From assembly GCF_002234675.1 (NCBI RefSeq), contig NC_019869.2, positions 15,609,015 to 15,673,014 on the forward strand: a stretch of 64,000 bases of DNA, given 5' to 3'. Below are positions 38,885 through 48,829 of this stretch, piece after piece (position 1 is the stretch's first letter; the number at the start of each line of letters is the position of its first letter). The notes under the pieces are model-generated. The model worked only from the letters and a program-made list of their open reading frames with translations. It had not been told where the DNA came from and did no database searches. A program made the position numbers and the translations under genes. This DNA comes from Oryzias latipes (Eukaryota; Chordata; Actinopteri; Beloniformes; Adrianichthyidae).

Positions 38885-41800
38885 ATGACAAGAGGAAAAA
38901 AGACTGAGACCCCTGATCTTCCTTTGGATGATGATAAAGCCACCTCATCTCACCAGGAAGGAGCAGCTGCTCCAGATGAACCAGATAAATTGGAGGAGTT
39001 GACTACTCTGGTGAAGACTCTCGTCCAATCTCAGGCATCCAGAGATAAACTGGTGGAAAAGGAGTCTGCACGCCAAGACCAAAGATGGAAAAACCTCCAG
39101 CATCAATTTCAGATGCTCCAAACACAAGTAAAAGAATTAAAAGATGATTTTGAGACCAGAGCGGAGCAGGAGGATGATGATGATGATGATGTTGGAGAAG
39201 GGGCTGATGACGTGCAGCTTGCTATGCCAACCAGCTGTGGACCTGTCCCACCCACACAACGGGGACCAATACTGCAAAAACAACCCAAGATCTTACCACT
39301 TTCGCCTGAAGATGACATCGAACACTATCTCATGACATTCGAAAGGATAGCTACTGTTTGCCGCTGGCCTAAAGAGGAATGGGCTATTCAGCTCATCCCA
39401 TTGCTCACAGGTAAAGCACGAAGTGCATATGTGCTTATGGATTTTGATGACTCTGAAGACTACGAGAAGGTCAAAGAAGTAATTCTGGCCAAATATGAGA
39501 TCACGGCAGAGACATACAGGAAAAGATTTCGTGCTTTGGACATCAATCCTGGAGAGACCCCACGTGAACTCTATGTGCGCCTGAGGGAACTTTTCAACAA
39601 ATGGGTGAAACCGGAAGCCTGCACTGTGAAAGAGATTTCTGAGAAGTTAATCCTGGAGCAGTTTCTTCGGATGATGAACCCAGAAATGGAAATTTGGATT
39701 CGTGAAAGAGATCCACAGTCTGCAGAAGAGGCTTCACGTCTAGCAGAAGTTTTTCTATCAGCTAGAAGCGGGAGAGGAAGACCTAACTTTGGCCGTGACA
39801 GCTACTTCTCTGGGCGGAGTAAGTCTTATGCGGGTGAAAGGGGTGGTCAAACACATAGTAGAATGCATAATAGCCCCAGGCAATTTTCAGCTAAAGCCAA
39901 GGAGAGCAGACGTTCATTTTCTAGTTCTAAGCAGAATGTCCGCTGTTATCAATGTAATGAAATAGGCCACACCCAGTATACTTGTCCTGCCACTAGACAA
40001 AATCCACCTTCCCTGCTATGTACAGTGCCTAGACCCTCTCAGCCGGTTCAGGTCCAGAAAGAAGTTGTGACAGTACCTGTATTGATTAATGGTCAGAGAA
40101 AAGAGGCTTTGCTAGACTCTGGTTGCTTTAAATCGGTTGTTCTGGAGAGTCTGGTTCCAAGAGATTTATGGAATGAAGCTACTGCTACCATCGGTTGTGT
40201 TCATGGTGATGAGAAAGCGTATCGTACTGCTGAAGTTTATCTAACTATAGATGGTCAAACTTATCTCATGCCAGTAGTCCTTGTGCCAGAGCTGCCTTTT
40301 TCTGTTATATTGGGTAGAGATGTACCTTTGCTTTTTGATTTAATACAACAAGCGCATGCAAAGATGGATGGAGGTGTTTGTGAGACATCTGTTCAGGCTC
40401 AGAGGAAGCCAGTTGGATCAGATCATCAGCATGCAGTTTCTCTTTGCAATATAGTAACAACAAGAGCAAATGCAGCTAGAAATCTACTTGAGGAGCTTCC
40501 TTTTCACAACACCGAGTTAGAAATATCTCCTGTGAAAGTGCGAAAATCTAGAGCTCAGAGAAGAAGAGAAAAGTTCTTGGCTACAGTTGAAACACAGTGT
40601 GATGATGAGAAACAACCCAGCCACGTTTTGGATTTCCAAGTTCCAGCTGATATAGCTGCTCTCCAAAGAGCTGACCCCAGACTTAAAGTATGGTTTGACA
40701 AAGTCTCAGAAATAGAAGGGCAGAAGACCGGTAGAGTAGAGTGTCTGACAGATAAGATTTATCTGATTAAAAATGGCATCCTTTACCAACGTCATGGAAC
40801 AGTTGAAGCCTTAGCACTGCCGCAATGTTTTTCAAAGAAAGTTATGGGGATTGGTCATTCCATCCCATGGGCTGGTCACTTAGCTTTCCAGAAGTCACTC
40901 AACAGAATAGCTAATAGGTTTGTTTGGCCTGCTATGTATACCCAGTTAAAGGAGTTCTGTGCTTCATGTGAAATATGTCAGTTAACAGCACCACAGGGAG
41001 TTGCCCGGGCTCCACTCCAGCCTTTACCACTTATTGAGACCCCCTTTGACAGAATAGGCATGGACATAGTGGGGCCACTTGAGAAAAGTTCATCAGGTCA
41101 TAAATACATTTTGGTTATTTGTGATTATGCCACACGTTACCCGGAAGCTTTTCCCCTGAGATCAGTTAAAGCAAGACAAATAGCAAACTGCCTTATTCAA
41201 CTGTTCTCCAGAGTGGGCATACCAAAAGAGATTCTGACAGACTGTGGCACCAACTTCCTTTCCAAACTGTTAAAACAAGTGTATAGTCTGCTAGGAGTTA
41301 AGGGCATTAAGACCACCCCATACCACCCCCAGACAGATGGACTGGTCGAAAGATTCAATCAAACCCTGAAAACCATGCTACGCAAGTTTGTGTCGGAGAC
41401 AGGCGCGGACTGGGACCAATGGCTGCCTTATCTTTTGTTTGCATACCGGGAAGTGCCACAAGCATCAACAGGTTTTTCACCTTTTGAACTTCTTTATGGT
41501 CGCCAGGTCAGAGGACCACTTGATCTCCTCAAAGATTACTGGGAGAAGCCAGTGACGGATAAAGACAATGTGGTGTCCTACGTCCTGAAGATGAGAGAGA
41601 GGCTTGAAAGGATGAGTACGTTGGCACAAGAACACATGAGGTCAGCACAAGCACAACAGAAGACGTGGTATGACAAGAAAGCCAGAGATAGAATTTTCCA
41701 GGTTGGTCAGCAGGTGCTGTTGCTCCTCCCCACCAGTGACAATAAGCTGTTGGCCAGATGGCAGGGTCCTTACAGCATCACCAAACGTTTGGGTGAGGTC

Positions 41801-43381
41801 ACCTATGAACTTTACATGCCTGAAAAATTAAAAAAACATCAGCGCTTCCATGTAAATCTGTTGAAGGAGTTTCAGCTACCAGCATCAAACAAGCAGGAGT
41901 GCAACCAGACACTCTTTATCCGGGTGGCTGATGATGATGAGGAGGAGAGGGAGAAGTTGTTTCCACATGAAGAAATGGCATCCAGCCCTGTCGATGTGTC
42001 ACATCTCCAACCGGATCGGCAGAGGGAGGTGGGGCGATTATTAGATGCAGAACTTTTCAAGGAGACACCAGGATTCACCACACTGGTTCAGCACAAGGTT
42101 CACCTGAAGGAAGATGCAGTTCCCCGTCGAAGGTACTACAGAATTCCAGAACGTTTGGTTGTAAAGCTCGAGAAGGAGATTGAACTGATGTTGAAGCTGG
42201 GCGTCATTGAGCCATCAACCAGTGAGTGGTGCAGTCCTGTTGTGTTGGTCCCAAAGAAGGATGGATCACTGAGATTTTGCATTGATTTCAGATATCTAAA
42301 TGCAGTATCAAAGATCCAGTCATACCCGATGCCACGAATAGATGAACTGTTGGAGAGGGTTGGAAAATCAAAATTCATCACTACGCTCGACTTGAGTAAA
42401 GGCTACTGGCAAGTGGCACTTGCACAAGAGACCAAGGAGCTGACAGCATTTACAACACCTTATGGCAAGTTTCAATTCAAGGTGATGCCATTTGGTCTCC
42501 AGGGGGCACCAGCGACATTTCAGAGGCTCATGGATGAGATTCTGAGAGATTTTCCCCAGTTTGCAGCGGCATATCTGGATGATGTTATAATTTTCAGCCA
42601 CTCCTGGCGGGACCACATGTCTCATCTGCGCCATGTTCTCCATCTAATAAAAGCAGCGGGACTGACGATCAACCCAGGCAAATGTGTCGTGGCCCAACAA
42701 CAGGTCGAGTATCTGGGCCATGTTGTGGGTCAGGGTCTGGTGAAACCACGTGTTGGCAAAGTGGAAGCCATTCAGGAATATCAGATACCCACAACCAAGA
42801 AGAAAGTGCGGGCCTTTGTAGGGCTGGTTGGGTGGTACAGTAAATTTATTCCCCATTTTGCAGATCGAGCAGCTGTTCTTACTGATCTCACCAGGGCTTC
42901 TGCACCTAACAAGGTTGTTTGGACTGAGGACTGTGATGCAGCGTTTCGGGATCTAAAGGGGGCCATCACAAGTGAGTCTGTTCTATACAGCCCTGACTTC
43001 ACTCGACCCTTCATCCTGCAAACAGATGCATCTGCTGTTGGACTTGGAGCAGTCTTGGTGCAAGAAGCTGAAGGGGAGAGGCATCCAGTGCTGTTCCTAA
43101 GCAGGAAACTCCTCGACCGAGAGACCCGATACTCTACAGTGGAGAAGGAGTGTTTGGCCATGAAGTGGGCGATTGACTCTCTGAGGTACTATCTGCTGGG
43201 GCGCCACTTCTGCCTAGAGACAGATCATCGTGCCCTGCAATGGCTGAGGAGAATGAAAGACTCCAATACACGTCTCACTGCATGGTACCTGTCTCTTCAA
43301 GCCTATGATTTCACAGTGCAATATCGAGCAGGAAAGACCAACTGTGTGGCAGACTGTTTGTCCCGTGTTCATGAGAATTGA
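38885..43381 (+). CDS. Gag-Pol polyprotein of the Gmr1-like retrotransposon
   Basis: One frame of 1498 codons from ATG 38885 (the frame is open from GTG 38876, but ATG is the likely start). In order, by residue: acidic Asp-run near 95-107; capsid with a SCAN-like part at about 209-294 (PRELYVRLREL, LILEQFLRMMNPEM); CCHC zinc knuckle C354-C367; aspartic protease LLDSG (D411) with ILGRD near 475; integrase zinc site H658, H665, C695, C698; integrase core D727, D786, E822 (35 residues between the last two); GPY/F module near 955-990; reverse transcriptase about 1068-1260 with YLDD 1230-1233; RNase H D1381, E1422, D1447. All key residues are present. gag and pol are joined without frameshift or stop. 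This is element protein, not a host gene. Confidence 0.96.
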   Translation: MTRGKKTETPDLPLDDDKATSSHQEGAAAPDEPDKLEELTTLVKTLVQSQASRDKLVEKESARQDQRWKNLQHQFQMLQTQVKELKDDFETRAEQEDDDDDDVGEGADDVQLAMPTSCGPVPPTQRGPILQKQPKILPLSPEDDIEHYLMTFERIATVCRWPKEEWAIQLIPLLTGKARSAYVLMDFDDSEDYEKVKEVILAKYEITAETYRKRFRALDINPGETPRELYVRLRELFNKWVKPEACTVKEISEKLILEQFLRMMNPEMEIWIRERDPQSAEEASRLAEVFLSARSGRGRPNFGRDSYFSGRSKSYAGERGGQTHSRMHNSPRQFSAKAKESRRSFSSSKQNVRCYQCNEIGHTQYTCPATRQNPPSLLCTVPRPSQPVQVQKEVVTVPVLINGQRKEALLDSGCFKSVVLESLVPRDLWNEATATIGCVHGDEKAYRTAEVYLTIDGQTYLMPVVLVPELPFSVILGRDVPLLFDLIQQAHAKMDGGVCETSVQAQRKPVGSDHQHAVSLCNIVTTRANAARNLLEELPFHNTELEISPVKVRKSRAQRRREKFLATVETQCDDEKQPSHVLDFQVPADIAALQRADPRLKVWFDKVSEIEGQKTGRVECLTDKIYLIKNGILYQRHGTVEALALPQCFSKKVMGIGHSIPWAGHLAFQKSLNRIANRFVWPAMYTQLKEFCASCEICQLTAPQGVARAPLQPLPLIETPFDRIGMDIVGPLEKSSSGHKYILVICDYATRYPEAFPLRSVKARQIANCLIQLFSRVGIPKEILTDCGTNFLSKLLKQVYSLLGVKGIKTTPYHPQTDGLVERFNQTLKTMLRKFVSETGADWDQWLPYLLFAYREVPQASTGFSPFELLYGRQVRGPLDLLKDYWEKPVTDKDNVVSYVLKMRERLERMSTLAQEHMRSAQAQQKTWYDKKARDRIFQVGQQVLLLLPTSDNKLLARWQGPYSITKRLGEVTYELYMPEKLKKHQRFHVNLLKEFQLPASNKQECNQTLFIRVADDDEEEREKLFPHEEMASSPVDVSHLQPDRQREVGRLLDAELFKETPGFTTLVQHKVHLKEDAVPRRRYYRIPERLVVKLEKEIELMLKLGVIEPSTSEWCSPVVLVPKKDGSLRFCIDFRYLNAVSKIQSYPMPRIDELLERVGKSKFITTLDLSKGYWQVALAQETKELTAFTTPYGKFQFKVMPFGLQGAPATFQRLMDEILRDFPQFAAAYLDDVIIFSHSWRDHMSHLRHVLHLIKAAGLTINPGKCVVAQQQVEYLGHVVGQGLVKPRVGKVEAIQEYQIPTTKKKVRAFVGLVGWYSKFIPHFADRAAVLTDLTRASAPNKVVWTEDCDAAFRDLKGAITSESVLYSPDFTRPFILQTDASAVGLGAVLVQEAEGERHPVLFLSRKLLDRETRYSTVEKECLAMKWAIDSLRYYLLGRHFCLETDHRALQWLRRMKDSNTRLTAWYLSLQAYDFTVQYRAGKTNCVADCLSRVHEN

Positions 43382-43395
43382 TGTACTGTAAACTT

Positions 43396-43414
43396 GGGAG
43401 AGGGGGTGAGGAAA
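43396..43414 (+). promoter_or_regulatory. Polypurine tract
   Basis: A purine run (gggagagggggtgaggaaa, one T) directly before the 3' LTR, 15 bases after the gag-pol stop codon. It would prime plus-strand DNA synthesis. Confidence 0.9.
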
Positions 43415-44106
43415 TGTGACAACGAGCAGCTGTCACATTAAAGAAACAGACAGAAAAGGTTCATTGACAGAGTTTATTGTTTTGGTGCAGTTAAAGTTAA
43501 GCAGCGGCAGCAATGTTCTTCTAGGTCAGGAGCACCTGTGAAAACACATAGATTTAAATATTTGTTTTACACCTGCTGCCTTGTCTATGCCTTGTCTGAT
43601 TGTGATGACTTACCTCTGTTTTCTGTGTCAGAAATGGTCCGCCAGCAAAAGAGGTCCCTAAGGGTACAAGGACCTTATATTGGTTCCAGGGAGGGAACCA
43701 AAATCATTGTATAGTTAACAGGGGAGATTTAGATTAGTAATTTTAGTATTGGAGTGAATTATTGAAATGTTTTAGGAACAGTCTGTGTATTCTATTTTTG
43801 CATGGGGAAATTATCTATTTTTATAGGGGTTAGGGGAACTTTGAATGTACATATTTTAATATTTTGTGTAAATAGATTTTCTGTGGGAACCTGGGTGGAT
43901 GGTAGCTCCCAAAGGTGAAATCCTATAAAGGTGGGAGTTGTAACCATTGGGTTTTGTTGTTGGTTGGTGGTTAGAGCTGGGCCATGACTGTGAAATGCCA
44001 ACAGAAGAAATTGGAAAATAAAGTTTGAGTAAAAAATCAAGTCCTGAGACTCCGCCTGTGCTTCTACCATGAGGATGGCCTCCGAGACTACGAGCTGAAC
44101 GTGACA
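43415..44106 (+). repeat. 3' LTR, 692 bp
   Basis: Same length as the 5' LTR and no difference found on reading them against each other. TATA box at 43924-43931 and AATAAA at 44017-44022. Confidence 0.95.
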
Positions 44107-44111
44107 CACTA
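44107..44111. repeat. Target-site duplication, right copy (cacta)
   Basis: Five bases cacta right after the CGTGACA end of the 3' LTR, matching 38147-38151. Confidence 0.9.
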
Positions 44112-45878
44112 AAACAGCATTTGGCTTCACAATCAGTCTAGATTTAACTAAAAACTAATTTGAGGGAGAATTTTAACATTTAAAGAAAGATGTTTAGTGT
44201 ACATCAATAATTCTGAATCATAAAAGGTGCAGAGTAATGATGTTTACAACAATCACAGCAAACCTGGAAAACCACTCCTCATGCAGCTTTAAGAAGTTTA
44301 CAACTTCAAGTGGGAAACAGCTGAAATATCAAAAAGGTTAATAATAGAAACAAATTGTTTGATTGACAGATTTAAGCAACCTAAGTACTTTAAATCTTTA
44401 TTATTAATGGAAGTCTTCAGAGCATTAAAAGACACACTCCAAAGAAAATTTTGTATGCTATTTTTAACATGTTCTTGTAGAATTTTTCTCATGATAGAGG
44501 ACATACAGTACATAAAATAAGTAAATCTTAAAACTGCGTTTCTTAGTATTCTTTAGTCAAATCACAGTGAATCAGGAGCAGATGAAAAAATGTCATTTGA
44601 AAAATGTCTCATTTGTGACGTATAAACAGCGATGGGTGAGGTAAAGTCTTACTGCTTAATTACATTCTGATACATCCACTTGTGGACAAATAGATCCATT
44701 TACGTCTTTGTTTTCCTTGTCTGAGGAACATAAACAGTACTGTAAATTAAGTAAACGTTTAAACATATTAGATCCACTTACAGCCATTGCCACCAGAATA
44801 AAGAGAGCTGTTCCAGCACCCCAGTGTCTTTTTGTAAAGGAATCTGAAATCAAAATGGGACATTGAGTCATTTACCTGAGATTTTTTTACCTGTATTTTT
44901 AAGATATGATTATTTTTTGGACCATGCTTCAATTAGAGCTAAATAGAAACATTTGTGAATTACAAAACAAATAACTTTTTGTTGACAGTCTTCATTCATT
45001 AAGGCAGTAATTTTATCTAAATTAAACAGACCTGTGTTACCAGAACACATTACATGTGTGGCATCATTAGTCCTGATCTTTGTTTTGTCCAGACTGACGG
45101 TGATGTTTTTCTGACTGCTAAATAACTGAAACACACAGCTGAATTTCTGCCAATCTGTCAGCGGTAATGAGGAAGTGTTCAGATAAATGCTCATCTGGAA
45201 GGTTTCATCGTTGTTGGGGAGGATCTCTCCTTTTTCTACATCTCCATGAAATTCTTCTCCATCCTTCATCCAGAACAGGTCGGCTATGTCAGGAAAAAAG
45301 CCAGTAGCATGGCAGCTGACTAAAGAGGAGTTAGACCTCTGGAGTAGAGATACTAATGGAAGAACTACAGAAAAAAGGAAACCTTCATTGAGATATATTT
45401 TAATTGGAAAGTTGCATGTCTCTATTGTACTTAAAAAAATACTATTTGGCAGTGAAAGCTTCTAAGTTTACCTGCTCTCTGTAGATATTCTCTTCCAAAT
45501 GTCACATATTTCTTAAGCCAATCTGGACACTGGATAGAGTAGAAGTATTCAGAGTGTTTCAAACTAACTTTATTATTTTCCCAAGTCAGTTTGGTGGCAT
45601 AAGCTTTTTCTGTTAAAGCAGTCCATTCGTGTTTCAGCAAGTCAAGTTTGAGGAAATCTTCACCATCATAGGCGTACCGATTAAAGCTTTTAGTTTCTCC
45701 AGTTTCATCATCCCATTCACAGCCAGAATGCTGCTGAAAGACATGTTTACCTGAAAGACAGAAATGTCATAGAATTGTGGTCCTTAGAAGGTGCGCTGGA
45801 ACAGAATATCATTCTGATGTAACAACAAAATGGAATGTCTACTCCATGATGTGATGTACCTCCTAAACAAACTGTTCA

Positions 45879-46016
45879 TTTTCATTCATTCATTCATTTT
45901 CTAATCTGTTTATTCCCTTTCAGGGTCACGGGGCTGCCGGAGCCCATCCTGGCCACTTCCGGGCGAAGGCATGTGACACCCTGGACAGGTTGCCAGTCTG
46001 TCTCACAAACTAAAAA
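45879..46016 (+). repeat. Common teleost interspersed repeat (5' half)
   Basis: Contains cattcattcattttctaa, tttcagggtcacggggctg, the ggagcccatcctggcc block and accctggacaggttgccag, the order seen in a very abundant fish repeat family. It sits in the alpha-1/alpha-2 intron of the MHC pseudogene. The matching 3' half of this family appears separately at 61709-61852. Confidence 0.7.
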
Positions 46017-47784
46017 TAATAAAATTATGCCTATGTGACACCCGAAACACATGAGGAAAGAGACGCATATGTGAAGATAATTTTACTTCTTTGTAATTTT
46101 AACTCATTTTTTTTCTTCTAACCTCGGCATACCTGATTGTAAAACATGGTGATGTTTAGGAGGACCCTAGTGGTGAGGAAGAGGAAGGGAACACAGGCAT
46201 AGCAGAGGACCACGTGGTGGAAGCTTAAAAAGACGAATGATGTGGTTTTTAGAAAAAAGTTGAAAAACGTTTTGAGAAATTTGAGAAAGAACTGGTAACC
46301 TGCAACTAGTCACAACTGGACAAATCTGTACGGGTTCCAGACGCTCAGCACGGAATATCAAGATCGTAGACCACTCAAGAGTACGTAGAGTAAAAGTGTT
46401 CATGCAGATTTTCTTTTACCCGCATGCAGCAGACAACAGGTTGTAGAAAATGCTTATGTAAGGGTAAGAGTGTTGCACACTCCATACTTGCAGCCTGACT
46501 GTTAGAAGTGAGAAATTGGACAATCAGAGTGTAGTTTGGGCATCCTTATGCGCTCTTTTATATCACCTGTACACCTTGCTCATGCAGCATTTGGGGATTC
46601 AGTATTAATGACAATAGTGTGTCATTGGGGCACCGTAAAACAACCTCATCCGTACGTCATAAGTGCATGTAACTTACAATATCCTTACATATTCTTAACA
46701 ATACACTTATCATTTATGACAATCATCTATTCCATTTCCATTATGTCCCTTAAGGTGGCTGCACAAGCCACAAGGGCACTGCAAGACACATCTGTGCTAG
46801 ATGTGGCTGCACCTGTCCATGACCCTCCACAGGCCCGACAACCCAAAAACTCCCACAGGTGAGTTGCATGTGACAAAAGCATAAAGTGATCGGGGAGACG
46901 GGGAGTAAGGTGAGTGATCTGGAATGAGGAAAGTAGATAAGGAGATTTAGTGGTGGAATGTACAATATTTGCGAAGACAAAGTGGGACACTGAGAGGACA
47001 GAATAAAGCAGAAATACAGGGAGATGCACCAAAAGGTGAAGGAAGAGGTGGCCAAGGCCAAACAAATGATGTAGGAAGACTTGTATGAAAGGTTGCACAT
47101 TGTTGTCTTTAGTTAGAGCAGGGAATAGGGGGAGGTTTGCTGTGGAAAGGACCAGTAAAGTTACAAAAAGCAGAAGTTAAGAAGGTGGAGGACTTTGATA
47201 CTAGGATACATATAAATGAAAAGAAACAGTAATATACAGTTCAGTTTATACTTTCATATGCAATAAATCTCAGTAACTGGACTTTTTTAAACTTAATTTG
47301 ATTTAGGGCCAAAACAACAGAAACTGTGGGAAAGAGGGGAAGAGGCATGTGTGAGCAGGTTGGAACGGATGGAAGAAGGTTTCAGGTGTATGTGTGACAA
47401 AAGAGCGTCAGCAAGAATGAAAGGAAAAGTGTAGAAGGCTGTGGTGAGAGCAGCCATGTAGCTGGTTTAGAGACAGTGGCTCTAAGCGAGAAAAAAAGGA
47501 GGCAGATTTGAAGATTTGGAGTGACGGGGATGCATCCTGGGATGCTTGTTTCACTGAAATGAAAAGAAGAGAGTATTTGCAGAGATTCTTCAATACATCA
47601 AAAGACCTGGAGGATCTTCCCTTTCAGGGTTAGAGAAGACTGATGCATATGATCTCAATGGTGTGAGCACAACTTGTCTGAAGTTTGATAATCATACAAA
47701 GCTCCTATTATAGAGTTGCTGGCACAGAATATTAGAGCAACTCCATTAAAGACATTTGATCAAACAAACTAAATACATATTTAA
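46017..47784. other. Unclassified sequence in the MHC alpha-1/alpha-2 intron
   Basis: Less AT-rich than the flanks and with several medium open frames on both strands (for example 46536-46862 plus, 46727-47098 minus). None resembles a protein I recognise. The texture suggests an old DNA transposon or other repeat, but no terminal repeats were found. Confidence 0.3.
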
Positions 47785-48123
47785 CTGTGTTCTGGTTTAG
47801 GTGTTTCTTTATTCCATCAATGATGCTGGCGTAGAATCTTTCCTTTTCCTTACACGTTGTATAATACCACCAAATTTGCTTTGAGTTTTCGTCAATAAAC
47901 TTTTTTATCACAGTACTTTTAGGCTCTGTTCTGTGGATGATCATGCTGCAGCTACCAACAAAATCTTTATCTACTGTTGCCACCCCAACAAACTCTGGAA
48001 ATTCTTTGACTCCAGAGGCAGCAGTGCAAAAATACTCCAGGGAATGTTTTGCTGTGAAAAATAAAATAAAATGTGAATGTCTAAACACTCTTTACTTTAA
48101 TTTCTGCAAGAAAATATGTGAGA

Positions 48124-48178
48124 AAGCATTCATTCATTCATTTTCTATTCATTTTTCCCTTTCGGGGTCACGGGGCTG
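48124..48178 (+). repeat. Fragment of the same teleost repeat (start only)
   Basis: cattcattcattcattttct then tttccctttcggggtcacgg, matching the start of the repeat at 45879. It lies in the leader/alpha-1 intron of the MHC pseudogene. Confidence 0.6.
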
Positions 48179-48773
48179 TGAGAAAGGAAATTTTTGTTTT
48201 TTTAGACTTATTGAAAATGTGTAAATGTGGTTTCTTCCTGAATGAAAGCCATCCTCAATTGTAGTTTCTCATTCTCTTACAGAACAACAAACATCAGACA
48301 TGCAACACTGGCCACCACAAACTCATGGAAAGTTGCTTTACATTTGCTGACACATCATTAATTTGGCTTTGCAACTCAGGCGTGCTGTGCCCCATTTATG
48401 GACAATCATGTTATTTTTACACCAACTTTTTCATCCATAAACCTTAAAATAAACAGAGTTCTAACTATGAATTTCACTTTTGTACAACTCATTAAGTTAA
48501 ACTGCTTTTTAGACTTCTGGATGTAATAGTTCAAACAAAAATCACATTTTAATAGCATACACTTCATTCATTTATAAATTCAGGTTTTAAAATTTTTTGT
48601 TTTGTTTTCAGAGCTGTCATTTGCATTAAATAAACCTGTTTGTGACATTGTTTTGTCTGTTAGAAAACCATGCCGGTTAAAAATTTATTGCAGGAGTCAA
48701 AGAAAAAAAAATCAATAGTTAAATAGAAGCTGAAAATTGTAACACAACAGCAGTGCAATCATCTTACCTGCAC

Positions 48774-48789
48774 AGTTACAGAGTTACAG
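48774..48789 (-). repeat. 8-bp tandem duplication in the MHC leader exon
   Basis: agttacag occurs twice in direct succession (48774-48781 and 48782-48789). With both copies the leader exon is 48 nt and ends in phase 0, but alpha-1 begins in phase 1. Confidence 0.9.
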
Positions 48790-48829
48790 AGGAAAAGCAG
48801 CGCAAAGAAATTCATGTTTTACGCTAAAG

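Larger units (their letters stand above)
38152..44106 (+). mobile_element. Complete Gmr1-like Ty3/Gypsy LTR retrotransposon
   Basis: A 5955-bp element: 5' LTR 38152-38843, tRNA-Leu-type primer site 38846-38857, one gag-pol frame, polypurine tract 43396-43414, 3' LTR 43415-44106. Both sides carry the target duplication cacta (38147-38151 and 44107-44111). Pol order is protease, integrase, reverse transcriptase, RNase H, whereas ordinary Ty3/Gypsy elements have integrase last. This order defines the Gmr1-like group described from fish and other deuterostomes. No stop or frameshift interrupts the coding part and the LTRs look identical by eye, so the insertion is recent and the copy may be competent. 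It lies between the lectin and MHC genes. Confidence 0.95.
44656..48815 (-). pseudogene. MHC class I-like alpha chain, probably a pseudogene
   Basis: Exons, from the start: leader 48815-48768, alpha-1 48051-47785, alpha-2 45750-45472, alpha-3 45364-45032, membrane segment 44843-44782, then a tail ending at TAA 44656-44658 or earlier. Alpha-1 begins AKHSLEYFCTAASG and contains FPEFVGVATVD; alpha-2 has FQQHSGCEWDDETG, YAYDGEDFL and WLKKYVTFGREYLQRA; alpha-3 is an Ig C1 domain (VSCHATGFFPD, FWMKDGEE, FSCVFQLF). The protein would bind beta-2-microglobulin at the cell surface. Two lesions: the leader exon carries an 8-bp tandem duplication that shifts it out of frame with alpha-1, and the alpha-1 donor reads TT where GT is needed. 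The other junctions are intact and in phase. It looks like a non-classical fish lineage; a rare functional allele or cryptic splicing remains possible. Confidence 0.8.

Noticed and set aside
39109-43161. Several minus-strand open frames inside gag-pol
   Set aside because: Shadows of the 1498-codon frame; no recognisable protein.
46536-47098. Possible transposase remnants
   Set aside because: Open frames on both strands have no catalytic motif I recognise and no terminal inverted repeats were found.
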